Of a DNA stretch of 64,000 nt, positions 33,139 to 44,484 are shown piece by piece (position 1 is the first letter of the stretch; every line of letters starts with the position of its first letter). The DNA lies in assembly GCF_016808335.1 (NCBI RefSeq), contig NC_053143.1, positions 5,799,398-5,863,397 on the forward strand, given 5' to 3'. Both the position numbers and the translations under genes were made by a program. This DNA is from Panicum virgatum. Lineage: Eukaryota > Streptophyta > Magnoliopsida > Poales > Poaceae. The notes under the pieces were generated by a model. That model made no database searches. It saw only the letters and a program-made list of their open reading frames with translations, and had not been told where the DNA came from.

Positions 33139-34165
33139 AGGTCTTGGCCATGACGACCTAACGTTGGAGCAAAAATCCCTCCCGGTGATCTTCTTTTCTC
33201 CACCTTATTTGCAGATTTCATCTGGTCCCCTAACACCCGGTAGGCATACCTGCTTTCTTCTTAATAAAAAACGTGCTCAGACACGGTCGCGAAAAAAAAA
33301 TAGTCCTCGCCGTCGGCCATCGCCACCATCACCTCCGTCGAGCAGATGCTGTGACTGCAGACGACGACCGTGTTGAGGCCAACGAATTCAGATCCACAAA
33401 CAACACCGGCCCGCATCTGTTCCGGTCGTCTCTCCACTCGCGGGCCTCAGGTCAGTTTGTGCAATTTGTCACGCTAATTTCTATCTCTTGGTTCGTGTCG
33501 TTTGAATCGGGCCAGGATGAATCAGAGACCTCCGATTTTGATCCAATTTATCAGTTGCATCATGCAGTATCGTCAGTACCATCGGTATAAACAAACAAAG
33601 AAAAACCAAAACTTCAGCGTTGGACTTTAGCACCATCTGCCTTTTTCCCCTGACGGGAGATAACTTTGTAACTGCAAAAAAGGATTCAAATTCTGCTGAC
33701 GGGAGATCACTACCAAAGAGCTCAAGATCCTGGACGACTGCGCCCCTCCTCCCCTGCTAATCGAGGTACGGTAAAGCTCTCGGGCATTCCATGCAGCTTT
33801 ACCGATATTTAAAAACAACCATACAAATTCTTTCTAGGTTCAAATTCAGCTGTAAGGTTAATTTTAGGAAATGGTGAAGCTCGAGAAATGGTGAAGCTCG
33901 GTAGTGACTAGATTAATTAGACATATTTTAATTTCTTGCATCAAACAAGTATACGATGATTTGACTTGTGTTACCACAAAGCAGCGCTGAGTGTGCAAAG
34001 CCTAGGTTCTTCATGTTCGACCATCCATCTTCACATCTGGTCAATTTTGGCTCTGTTTCGAGTTAGCTACTTAGCTCTGCCGTCCTGTGTGAGTACATTA
34101 AAGTTCCTTATTGGCATGTTCCAATGCAGCTAACTAGGAATCGTTGATATCTAGCATTTTCTCTT
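33139..34165. other. Intergenic, no gene seen
   Basis: Short open frames near 33164-33590 and 33627-33818 match nothing recognised. No TE ends identified. Confidence 0.4.
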
Positions 34166-34678
34166 CAAAAAAGTCTAAACTGCTCCCCTCAACTAGAGTC
34201 GAAGTCCGAATAACCCCCTAAACTACTGTTTAGTTCATTTTACCCCCTAAATTATGCTTTGGTTTAAATTTGCTCCCTAATACAATTTTTCTTTTTATTT
34301 CTCCATGCATAGATGGAGTTTTAAGTTAAAATTTTACAAGATGATAGTAGACATCATAACACATGTTAAAAAAATACAACATATTTTTTTATCATTATTC
34401 TGATAGGTTAGAATGTTTAATAATAATGAATCAATAAAATTCAAAATTATATGAAATATAATGATGAAAAAATTTAATATGAGTTGTGATGCCCACTACC
34501 ACGTTGAAAAATTTGAAATTAAAATTCAACTTGTCTATGGAGAAACAAATAAGATAAATTGTATTATGGGGTGAAATGAACTAAATAATATAGTTTAGGG
34601 GGTAAATTGAACCAAATTATAGTTTAGAGGGTTATTCAAACTTTAATTATACTCGAAGGGAGTAAATTGGACTTTTTC
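34166..34678. mobile_element. Fold-back element with long imperfect terminal inverted repeats
   Basis: The left end (aaaaagtctaaactgctccc) mirrors the right end (gggagtaaattggacttttt). The inverted similarity extends inward through ccccctaaactactgtttag against ctaaataatatagtttaggg, at least 100 bp per arm. The AT-rich centre is non-coding. It resembles a MULE-type MITE; no exact TSD was confirmed. Confidence 0.6.
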
Positions 34679-34875
34679 CTTTTCTATATGTCAAACTGCT
34701 ATCTTGTTGTAGGTGATCAATTATACTCCTTCCTTTAATATTCCATTTTTAGTACGTAAAGGACAAGAATTAAACCTTTAAGTAGTTCCGACCATGTTTT
34801 TGAAATCAATGGCAAATCAGATATCATATTTGTTCTAATTTTTGTACTACAGACAGAAACCAAACCTTGCTATTC

Positions 34876-35675
34876 ATGGCGGGGGTCTTGGATGCTTTGG
34901 CATCCTACGTCCAAAACATGCTTACGGAGATGGCCAGGGATGAGGTGCATATGCTTCTCGGGGTCACCGGAAGAGATCGAAAAAATGGATATCAAGCTCA
35001 AGGACCTCAGGAACTTTCTCGTGGATGCTGACAAGAGGAGCATCACCGACTAGAGTGTGCAGACATGGGTACTAGAGCTTAGACAGGCCATGTATGATGC
35101 CACCAACATCCTCGACATATGTCAGCTCAAGGCCATGGAGCGGGGTGCAAGCCATGATGCAGGGTGCTTCAACCCCTTGCTGTTCTGCATGCGGAATCCT
35201 CTTCATGCCCACAAGATTGGCAGCTGCATCAAGAAGCTTAATCAGAGGTTAGAAGATATCAAGAAACGTAGCTTGCACTTCAACTTCATCAACCTCAATT
35301 CATATGAGGACCGTAGCAGGAGGGTGGCATCCTCTTGTCCTGGCAGCCGTGAGACATCTGATGCGCTTGATGAGTCAAGTTTGGTTGGTGAGAATATAGA
35401 GGAGGACACAAGAAATTTGGTGGAGATGCTAACAACAATGGAGCTATTAAATTGTGAGAACAACAAAATTTTGGTTTTTGCTATCGTCGGAGTTGGTGGG
35501 ATTGGTAAAACAACCCTAGCCAAGAAGATCTTCAATCATGACCTCATCCAACAAGAATTTACAAAGAAAATATGGTTGAGTGTGAACAAGGACTTCAATG
35601 AGACTGAGCTGTTGAGATGAGCTGTTATTGAAGTTGGGGGTGATCACCAATCTGCTGGAAATACTAGAATTCCCT
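34876..35675 (+). pseudogene. CC-NBS-LRR disease-resistance gene, truncated and broken
   Basis: Begins ATGGCGGGGGTC at 34876 (MAGVLDALASYVQN). It shows the Rx-type coiled-coil N-terminus (KDLRNFLVDADKR), a linker, then the P-loop GVGGIGKTTLAKKIFN of the NB-ARC domain (about 35488-35535). Lesions are a frameshift near 34970, TAG at 35051-35053 and TGA at 35618-35620. Homology stops near 35670 after EVGGDHQSAGNTR, before the rest of NB-ARC and all LRRs. The sequence beyond is AT-rich and runs to a Helitron 3' end at 36265, so Helitron insertion probably truncated the gene. Intact relatives are intracellular immune receptors; this copy cannot be one. Confidence 0.85.
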
Positions 35676-36265
35676 CTCCACCTACCCTTGGTGGACTTGC
35701 CGGATAAGCAATCCGACAACCCCTAATCTTCATGTACATTACCCACTTATGCTATTATAAAATAATATCACATAACCCCCTAAATTTTCATATATATCAT
35801 CCAATGATAAAATAATAAAAAATTAAATAAACCCCTAAATCTAAATCAAAATTATATTATTATAATAAAATCTTAAAGAGCATCAATATAAAAGTCTAAA
35901 TTACTATTTCTATTATTATTAATATATTATTTATGTTATTATTTATATAAAAATACTAACCATAATGTGTGTGTCACCGTATATTCATGTATAATAGAAG
36001 AGATAAGAATACCAATTATCATGTTATTCACACAACTCAAACAAAATATTCAATTAAATACATATAAAATATATATGGAGGTGTGATGCAAAGTGAGAAA
36101 AAATTGTTAGGAACTAAACCTATCATATTTATTACAGTTACATAATAATGAATATTTATCTTTACAGTATTGAATTAGAATTTGTAATTTGTTAAAAGAG
36201 AGCGTGAGATAGATACTTATTAGATATCTCTAACTAGCCTGTGCTAGCACAGGTTGATAGACTAG
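35676..36265 (+). mobile_element. Non-autonomous Helitron with clear 3' end
   Basis: Ends with a perfect 16-nt hairpin palindrome cctgtgctagcacagg (36238-36253), then ttgataga and CTAG at 36262-36265, followed by T. Hairpin about 8 nt before CTAG is the classical Helitron 3' terminus. The 5' end is not defined; the AT-rich body starts where NBS-LRR homology ends. No helicase coding. Confidence 0.65.
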
Positions 36266-36388
36266 TAATGGTATATAGCAGACACGACTCACTGTGTGGC
36301 AGTTCGTCATAATTTCCAAAAGCATATTACAAATTTTAAGGGAAAACACAACATAGCATAGTTAAAACAAGTCTAATCCGAGGTTATT

Positions 36389-36940
36389 CACTACTACATA
36401 AATGGCCTTTGGTCCTACATATTAGTCCCGGCCACCATTGGACCTGGGACCAATGAAGGCTTTAGTCTCGGGTCCAACGGCTAGGGGGCAACGGGGAGCT
36501 TTAGTCCCAGTTGGAGCCACCAACCGGGACTAAAAGTCACCCTTTAGTCCCAATTGGTGGCTCCAACCCGGACTATTGAGCCCAACCCTTTAGTCTCGGT
36601 TGGTGGCACCAACCCGAACTAAAGGGTGACCTTTAGTCCCGGTTGGTGTTGCCGACCCGGACTAAAGGCCCCTCTGCGTGATAGTTCAAAAGGAATGCAT
36701 TCATTGAGTCACACGTGCTACGTAGGTGGGTTGGCAAGAAAACTGTGAGCGAGGCAAGAGGTCTTGGGATCAAATTCCGCGGGGCACAAAAAAATTTTTA
36801 GCGTCAGGGACATTTGGTCCCGGTTCTACCACCCGAGACTAAAGCCTCCAGGCTTTTGTCTCAGAACCCTAGTCCTAGTTTCAAAATATGGACAAAAGCC
36901 AATTTGGAACCAGGACAAAAAGGCCACATCTATAGTAGTG
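36389..36940. mobile_element. Mini-CACTA non-autonomous element
   Basis: Begins cactactacataaatggcc and ends ggccacatctatagtagtg, a near-perfect inverted terminus. Inside are several tttagtcccggttgg motifs and their complements (36500-36850). 552 bp, no coding. Flanking trinucleotides (att/ctt) do not match, so the TSD is unconfirmed. The subterminal motif differs from the CACTA at 1-2728, so it is a different family. Confidence 0.75.
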
Positions 36941-38690
36941 CTTTTTCCATTTTTACCCCCCTCCCCCCAAACCTTCTCCACAATCACCGGCCACATCTCA
37001 TCAGTGAGGAGGGGGAGAGTGGGCACATATCTGCTCGTGTCCTGGTGGTGGTAGCGTTGTGTAGCCCATTCTTCCTAATGATGAACACTCATGAGAATGC
37101 GGCCACCGCTGGAACTTTCTCTTGACCGGTTATATCCATTTTATGATGGACACAATCAGGGTGTTAGTAAAAGAAGGTTTGAAGATATCTACAGTCAATC
37201 CCAAATTTATAGCATGCTACATGTCACAGGATACCAGCAATGATGACAGTGATAAATACCAGCACAAGAACCAAGGAAATTATGTAGTCAAGCCTCACAC
37301 AAGTAAAAGGTTGTATACTCTACCTTACATATGTATTCACATTGTTCAAATATAATCTAAGATCCTAGAAATTTATTGTAACTGACACAAAAATATTTCT
37401 TATAGGACTATCAAGATATACTTGTGCTACCAAACTTTTGCCTACATTAGGACTTCGCAGTTGGCCAAACTATACTAACAAGCAGTTAGAACAGCAGTGG
37501 ATCATGCTCACTAAATATGGACTTAGCATATAGTAGATCGAGCAAGTGCATAGGATCAACTTATTGCATAATAACTATTTGGCGGTATGTGTATCTTCTA
37601 CCCATCACAAACTGAATATGCTGTAACTCCTGAACAAACTATGAATCCGCAAGATATGCATCAGAATTATCAAATGCTCTTTCGTTTCTTCTAATGCAGT
37701 CACTAATAACTTGCTATGTGTTATGAACTTTCTTGATTGTGCAGCAGTAAGGTAAATATCATAATCTAGCATTGTTCATTCAATATAGCCATCCACCCCT
37801 TGTTTTCATTTTTTACCATAGGATTTTTAGAGTACATTCAGTCGTGAACAACCAACAGGCATGCCTCCTAGGAGCTAGACCACGTTTCCTTCAAGTGGCT
37901 GCTGCTTGGACCACGACATGGGAGAGACTGCACAGAGGGGTAAATTGTACGAAATTGTGGAACATTTCTTTCTCAATATTTCCTATCAAGTCAAATTCTA
38001 ATTTTATCCATATTATTGACAGATATGTATGTATTCGGGTTCATGGTATTCACGCTGACCTAGCAAGGCACAAGCGTGGATAACTTTGCCAGGTACAGAC
38101 AACTCTGTCAAATACCCATGGGTAAATCAAATTAACAAGTAAATCAGATCAAGAAATGCAGTCCATGGATTTGAACAAATAGAAATGAAATGATGGAGAC
38201 CCATTGTATTTCAGATCTGCCAACATTAGTGCTAAGTTATCACATTCCAAGACAACCACAACTTCTCAAGCAGACCAGCAATAACTCAGTAGCAGCACGA
38301 CTCAACAAAGAAGGCGTACCTGACTCAGGCCTAAACTATGGGGGCGGCCGGCCGGATAGAGCTGCAATTTGAAACGGAGGTGCAGATCGGGTGGAGCTCG
38401 CTGACCACCGCAGCGCCCCCACTGTCTAGCATGCTGCAGCTGCCTTCCTTCGCCTCGGCGCGCCACCGTCGTCTTACTACATGGATTCATCGCCGTCCCT
38501 TGCTGTCTCGCTCACTTCAAGGCTCGGATCTGAGCCAAAAAGATAGAATAGCCGACAAGAAAAGATGAGAATGGGATGGGAGAGAAAGGGTAAGGAAACG
38601 TATGAAATCTAACACACCTAGATTGACAAGCGTGAGTCCGCACACTCTATTGGCTTGCCGTCATTGAGTACATCCAGCGTGCTGCACCAG
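36941..38690. other. Intergenic, no gene recognised
   Basis: AT-rich sequence with scattered short open frames (37122-37355, 37772-38083) matching nothing known. A GC-rich patch at 38335-38520 may be a 5'-UTR or captured gene fragment. Confidence 0.4.
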
Positions 38691-39190
38691 GCTACGCGCA
38701 TTCGTGCACCACTGCAGGACGCGCGGGCAGCTTAGCCTCCGCGTGCTCCCGATCCAGCGGGCCTGTGCGGCCGGCGCCGGTGCCGACACCTCCTTCTACG
38801 ACTCGATGGCCATGGTCGACGAGGTCATGCAGCATGCTCCTCACCGTCTTCGCCGCCCTCGGCTTCCTTGTGATCCCATACCGGCAAGGTGGGCACTCGA
38901 CTGCTGCTCATCGAGGGTGGGCTCCATGGCCGGCTGGCTGGAAGGTGGCGAGGGAAGGGAAGGAGAGGAGGATAGGAGGGAGAGGAGATGGAGGCAGACG
39001 GAGAGGGAGCAGGGGTGGGAGGAGGGAGGCGGCGGCGCGGAGCAGGGTAGGGAGGGAGAGGGCGGCGGGGAGGAGGAAGTGCGGGACCTAGGGTTGGGGC
39101 TGCGGGAGGGGTTTTTTGAAAATTGCTGGGCGGCAGGTTTTTGTAAAGAAGCAACAGTATCGAATTTTTTCTTCTTCGTGTTCAAATAAA
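38690..39190 (+). other. GC-rich island, possible gene fragment
   Basis: 38740-38880 reads as coding-like (ACAAGAGADTSFYDSMAM), followed by a purine-biased low-complexity stretch (38940-39100) such as is seen in grass 5' UTRs. No domain recognised and neither strand gives a credible full gene. It may have been carried by a transposon together with the carboxypeptidase fragment 500 bp downstream. Confidence 0.3.
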
Positions 39191-39568
39191 ATTTAGCAAA
39201 GGACCATTATGAAAAATATAGGAACGTGGTTTCTGATCATTTTGAATGTGTTGCACTGAGTTGCGATTTACAAAAAACTGGAGGGTATTTTTGCAAAATA
39301 ACCAGAACGCAGCGCTGATTGACACGCATCCATCCTTTCGCGTGGAGCACGGAGAGCAGCAAACAGTGGTAGGTTTTAATCAACCGGATGCAATTGCAAA
39401 CTAATATATTTTTCCTTGTAAAACATTCAGATCAGGTTTGTTATTCTTTTTTTCTAACGAACTGAACAGTTAGTACTTATGACCAAAATTCTTTGATTTT
39501 GAGATTTAAAAATGCCTTGTAATTAAAAGACAAAGTATTTGTGATTGAACTCAAAACTTTGTCGGTAG

Positions 39569-39629
39569 GAAGTGGATGTTCTTTATCATTCTGCACATGG
39601 AAGTGGATGTTCTTTATCATTCTGCACAT
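39569..39629. repeat. Tandem duplication, 31-bp unit x2
   Basis: ggaagtggatgttctttatc...ctgcacat occurs twice head to tail with period 31. Confidence 0.9.
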
Positions 39630-39659
39630 GGCTGAATGATTTACATTCCAAAACAGAAG

Positions 39660-39815
39660 TGGGCGCGAGGTCAAGGCCATGCAGGCAAATGCGGCTGGGT
39701 TCACGCACGCGGTGGCGGAGCGGGTGCTCGTGGCGCTGCGCAACACCACGGGGCTCTTCGACGCGGTGGGCGAGGGCACAGGCATGTCGCTGGAGGCCAA
39801 CGCCGAGGTGAGGAG
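39660..39815 (+). pseudogene. Serine carboxypeptidase-like gene fragment
   Basis: The translated segment with AERVLVALRNTTGLFDAV aligns with [20 protein letters not shown] in the intact SCPL gene 8.5 kb downstream, including the flanking EVKAMQANA against EVEALQADA and EGTGMSLEA against TGTGSALAA. Only about 50 residues of the middle of the protein are present, with no catalytic residues. It is diverged from the neighbouring gene, so it came from a paralogue or an old copy. Confidence 0.7.
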
Positions 39816-40091
39816 AAGGCGACTGGTCAAAGCGCCCTCTATTATATCTTGGTGCCGACCACAACACAGCTATCATTGGCTGTGTTCTCTTTGTTTGGGC
39901 TTTTGCCCTGGCTCACGTTCGCAGGCCGCGCGTGCGCGCTCGAGAAAATGATGTGGGGGCGCGCAAGATTTGAATAACCATCAGGCGTCTTCCCTTTTAA
40001 GCTGGAGGTGTCCATAGGAAACCAAGGTGGGACTAAACTTACCGGAGGGCCAAACAACGCAGCGTGGGCCGCCTGGCGCGTGCCGCGCGCT

Positions 40092-40400
40092 CATGGGCCG
40101 CCGCCCGCGCAAGCTAAGCTACCGCGCGTCTTTTTTATTTTTCATTTTTCAAAAAAAAAAATACAGAAATATATTTTTGGTTTTAGGTTTTATAGTTTTA
40201 TACCCCTGCCGCCCGGCAGGGGGGCGGCAGGCTCCCACCACTAATATAAAACTCCGCCCCTTCCCCCTGCGCCCTCATTTTCTGCCCACGAGATCCAGAG
40301 AGGGGTGAGGGAGGGTGAGGGAGGTAATTCCACCGGCGAAGCCCTGCCGGATCTTGGATCCAAACCGCAGGTAACCAATATTTCTCAACTTTGTCATTCC
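40092..40400 (+). repeat. MULE left TIR
   Basis: About 300 bp, inverted copy at 44485-44920. Contains cctgccgcccggcagg (a perfect palindrome) at about 40205-40220. Confidence 0.8.
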
Positions 40401-40540
40401 AGATTTTTTTATGTTTAATTTTATGATTAGTATTTTTTATTATTGTAAGCACTTAGGGTTCGAATTAATGGTTATAATTGAAGGCATAGTATATTTGTAG
40501 ATATTAGATTAATTAAAATGAAGTCTTTGCATGGCCAGAT

Positions 40541-43160
40541 ATGTCGAGCAAAGTTGCATTTCAAGTTCATTACGGTGACTTCTATAGAATTACTCATGAT
40601 TCCTATGGAGTAAATCTATCAGCATTGGAAAGAAGACAGTGCAGTCTAGACAAACCCCTAGAGAGGAGTTTTGAGTCCATACGGAAATGTCTTCACAAGA
40701 TGTTCAATGTGAATTCAAAGACCCATTTGCTTACGGTTCATACCTTGACTTCCTGGGAAGCTAATGGGGATTTCTGGGAGTTGACGCATATAAGTAGTAC
40801 GGACGAATGACAACATTACATGCACGCAGCTCCTGAAAGTGGGTGGCCTCTCGCAATGGTAATTCAGATTCACCAGAAGACCGGTGATTTAGGTGAAGGG
40901 TCAACACACACAACATCTGACTGCAATGAAGAGATGGAAGAGGATAAAGAAGAAGAGAACATGCAAGCTCCAGAACCAGAACCAGAACCACAAGGTTTAG
41001 CAGATGCAGGCGAGCGGATACCTGGAATTGTGGAGGACATGGAGAAAGAAGACCAGGATGCACAAATAATAGAGCAATGTGGGGACTCATCGGACGATGA
41101 GGACGATGAGCGCTTCCCAGTGTTAGGTGAATGGCGTAAAGAGGGTTTTGGTAATCTAGTGGTACAAGATATTAGATGTCCGGAGTTTGAATACATAGTG
41201 AATGAGTTCATACAAGGGGCAAAGTATCATACCATTGAGGATGTGAAGGATGTTGTGAAGCTCTGGGTTGTATCTCTGAGGAAGGAATTCAGAGTACTGA
41301 AGTCTAGCAGTAAAGAATACGAGATGAGGTGTGCAGATAGAGACTGTACATGGCGAGTGCATGCATACAAGGGAAAGTTCAAGACACACTGGGAATATTC
41401 AATTGTTACACCACATACTTGTAGATTGACAGGTGTTGTGGGACATCATCGTAATATCACATCAACTTTCGTGGCTAAGAAGATGTATGGGGTGATTCTT
41501 GACAAAATGGATTAGGAGCCTGCATTGATAATTAGGGACATTGAACAGAATTTCCAGTATGTGATCAGCTATGCAAAGGCTTGGCGGGCTAAACAAAAAG
41601 TATTTGAGATGAGGTTTGGCACTTATGAAGCATCATATGACAACCTACCTCGTATGCTTGAAGCAATTGTGCAAAGAAATCCTGGAAGTGCTTTTGATAC
41701 ATACAGTATACCAAGCTTGTCAGGGGGGCCAAGCATTCTGCTGTGAGCTTTCTTCTGCATTGGAGCATGTGTGAGGGCATTCATTTACTGTCTTCATGTT
41801 CTGTGTATTGACGGCACTTTCCTGACAGGGAAATATAAGGGAACAATATTGACGGCAATCGGAATTGATTGCAACAAGCAGATAGTTCCCATCGCCTTTG
41901 CCTTTGTTGAGAATGAGAACACAGAAAGCTGGTACTGGTTTTTTGAACGTCTGAAGATTCACGTTGTTGCTGAAAGGCCTAATGTTTGCCTTATCAGTGA
42001 TAGACATGCAGGTCTACTTGCAGCTATAAGGCAGCACTAAGAAGGTAGTCAATTTTCACCTCCTATATGGCCAGATGTTGTCAATAGGTGGTGCGTGACG
42101 CATATGGCTGCTAACTTTTATGAGCGGTTCAAGAATAAGGATCTGATGAATTTGTTCAATCGATTGTGCACTCAGAATCAGCAGAGGAAGTTTGATGCTT
42201 TGTGGGGTATAATTGATGACATGAGTGCTGAATTGCTTAAGAGCCAGGCCACATCATCCAGCAGGAGACGTTCTACAGATTCATTAGTTGGACATGCTAA
42301 GCCATTTTCACAGTGGATTGATGGTGCGCCTAAAGAGAAGTGGTCACTTCTGTATGACACAGATGGGAGACGTTATGGGATCGAGACGACCAACCATGCT
42401 AAATGTTACAATATGGTAATGCGTTGTGTTCGTGGATTTTCTCTTGTTGGCATTGTTGAGTTCATCATGTATGGATGTATAAGGTATTTTCGGGAGCGAT
42501 ACGCATCAGCCGCTCCCTTACTTAATAATCCAGTAGTGCATTTTTGCAGAAGGGTCAATGAGTACATGGAGAAAAAAATTTGAAAAGGCTCGATTTCACT
42601 CAGTCATATCGATGGGCACAAAGGAGCAAAGATTTGAGGTATCATGCAGGGACAGGACCGGACAGGGTGTCCGCAGACAAAGGGTAATTCAAGAAGTTTT
42701 GATAACCATTGACGGGAGGGTGTTCTGCCGATGTCAGAAGCCAAAGGTGCATCACTTACCATGCTCCCATGTCATCGCGGCATGTTCTGTATCTGGATTA
42801 GATGCTGCGTCATATGTTTCTCAATATTTCACAAAAGAAGCCGCAGCACAGACTTGGTGTCATGAGATATATGACATCGGTATTCTAGGCCCATTCACTC
42901 AAAAAAATCCCCATCCAATTCTCATCCCTGATGCAGCTACGAAGCGGGGCATATGCCGACGGCAGACACGTCGTATCCGGAACGAAATGGACGAGTCCGA
43001 GGCTGGAAAGAAGAAAAAATGTTGCAACTTGTGTGGAGCGGACGGTCACACTTACAAGAAGTGCCCACAGCTTTCAGTACCCAATGCTGCTGCCGAGGCT
43101 GGACCTTCCGGGAATCCGACGGATGGATCGGCTCAACCTACAAGAATTCGCCGCATCTAG
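40541..43160 (+). pseudogene. MULE transposase (MURA/FAR1-related)
   Basis: From the ATG at 40541 the frame holds an acidic linker (about residues 130-180), a MuDR-type DNA-binding zinc domain (EYEMRCADRDCTWRVHAY, HTCRL), the MULE transposase DDE domain (FCIGACVRAF, LCIDGTFLTG, LISDRHAGLL), a SWIM zinc finger (FCRCQKPKVHHLPCSHV) and a C-terminal CCHC knuckle (CNLCGADGHTYKKC). Stops interrupt it at 40808, 41513, 41744 and 42038, and there is a frameshift in the A-run near 42572. Domain order is complete, so this was a full-length transposase, now inactive. Confidence 0.9.
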
Positions 43161-43490
43161 TTGTGCATTTATTTGTGTGTACGAAATTAAGTATATTGTG
43201 TATGTATTATGCCTAAATGTCTTGTTTAACTAGTTGGAAGTGCGTATTTCTATAGAATTTGGTTGTAATGAACGTAACCTTCAATGTAATATCTTATGTG
43301 GTATCTTGTTTAACGTTCTATTTATATTTCGTTCATTGTATCAAATTGGTTAGCCCCAAATGCTTGGACACATGGTTTGTCGCCACCTATAGCACAAGCC
43401 ACCACATAATGTGACACATAGAAGAAAGCTAAATGAGTACACATCCATATTTCAGTACAATTTAGACCGATGAACACTATATGTTACACA

Positions 43491-44370
43491 TTATTTCATG
43501 AAATCATCTAGGTAGTCACGCACAGGGGGAGGAACATCATCTCTTGGAGGCCATGGTTTGGGGGGCATGAAGTCATCTAAGTCGTCATCCCAGTTAACAG
43601 AACTTGGTGCTGGAGGTGGTGCAGTTTGACTTGACGAACCTCTTGACTTTCCCTTTCTCTCTTTTATGGTTCTACTTTCATGTACAGGGGGAGGAACATC
43701 AGGTGTTCGAGGCCATGATTTGGGGGGCATGAAGTCATCCATATCGTCATCCCAGTTAACACAACTAGGTGCTCGAGGTGGTGCAGCACGACTTGACGAA
43801 CCTCCGGTCATCTGTTCTTGCGGAGGCCGAGAACTATCACCCGAATATCTTTTCCACCTCCTTCGTCTAGTTTGCGGCATAACTCCACCGAAGATACATA
43901 CCAATTTTTTGAAATTTGGTATCGATTTGTTAATCAACTCCGTGTCCTCGGGGTAATCCTAGCATATAATTACACAATAATTTTACTATTTCGTAAATAT
44001 GGATTACAAATAACGGACGTGATTAGAACTGAATAAGAGTTACCTTAATGTGCATCTCATACACCTCTGGCCGCATCCATATCTTACAAGTAGTTTGTAA
44101 GAATCCAATAATATGTTGATGATTCGCTAGGTCACATACCCTCATGTATATCTTCCTACGTTCTAGCAGGTGTTCCTTTAAATCTTGCATTGTAATACCT
44201 CGAAACAATGTCAAATCTTTAAACTCAACTAATTTGGACAACACCATCTCTATCGTACCATCCGCTAATGGATCCAACTTCTTACTGATTACAAGACGTG
44301 TCATGATCTCAAGAAATATACTGGATTTTTCTTCAGTCCATGAAAATCCAACAGAATTGGAGGCAGCCAT
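43491..44370 (-). CDS. MYB/SANT-like domain protein encoded inside the MULE
   Basis: Two exons, 44370-44044 and 43958-43491, with a GT-AG intron of 85 bp; 264 residues with no internal stop. An ATG 15 bp further upstream (44385) is an alternative start. The N-terminal ~110 residues (FSWTEEKSSIFLEIM ... TCKIWMRPEVYEMHIK) followed by DYPEDTELINKSIPNFKKL match the plan of plant Myb/SANT-like DNA-binding proteins. The tail is basic (TRRRRWKRY), then has two imperfect ~50-residue repeats centred on VNWDDDMDDFMPPK and VNWDDDLDDFMPPK. It faces the transposase tail to tail within the same TIRs. Myb-like second proteins are known from PIF/Harbinger, where they aid transposase DNA binding; that role here is inference. 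Confidence 0.7.
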
Positions 44371-44484
44371 TGCCTTATGCTGCAATAACAGTAAGGTACT
44401 ATCATTCTAAGTTTACTATTCTATATTTCACTATCCAAAAACTAAATCTATTCTAATTCATAATTATTTTAGAAACAAGTCTAT

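Noticed and set aside
38704..39189. 161-codon frame as a gene
   Set aside because: The first part is coding-like but runs into purine-rich low-complexity sequence; no domain or promoter signal.
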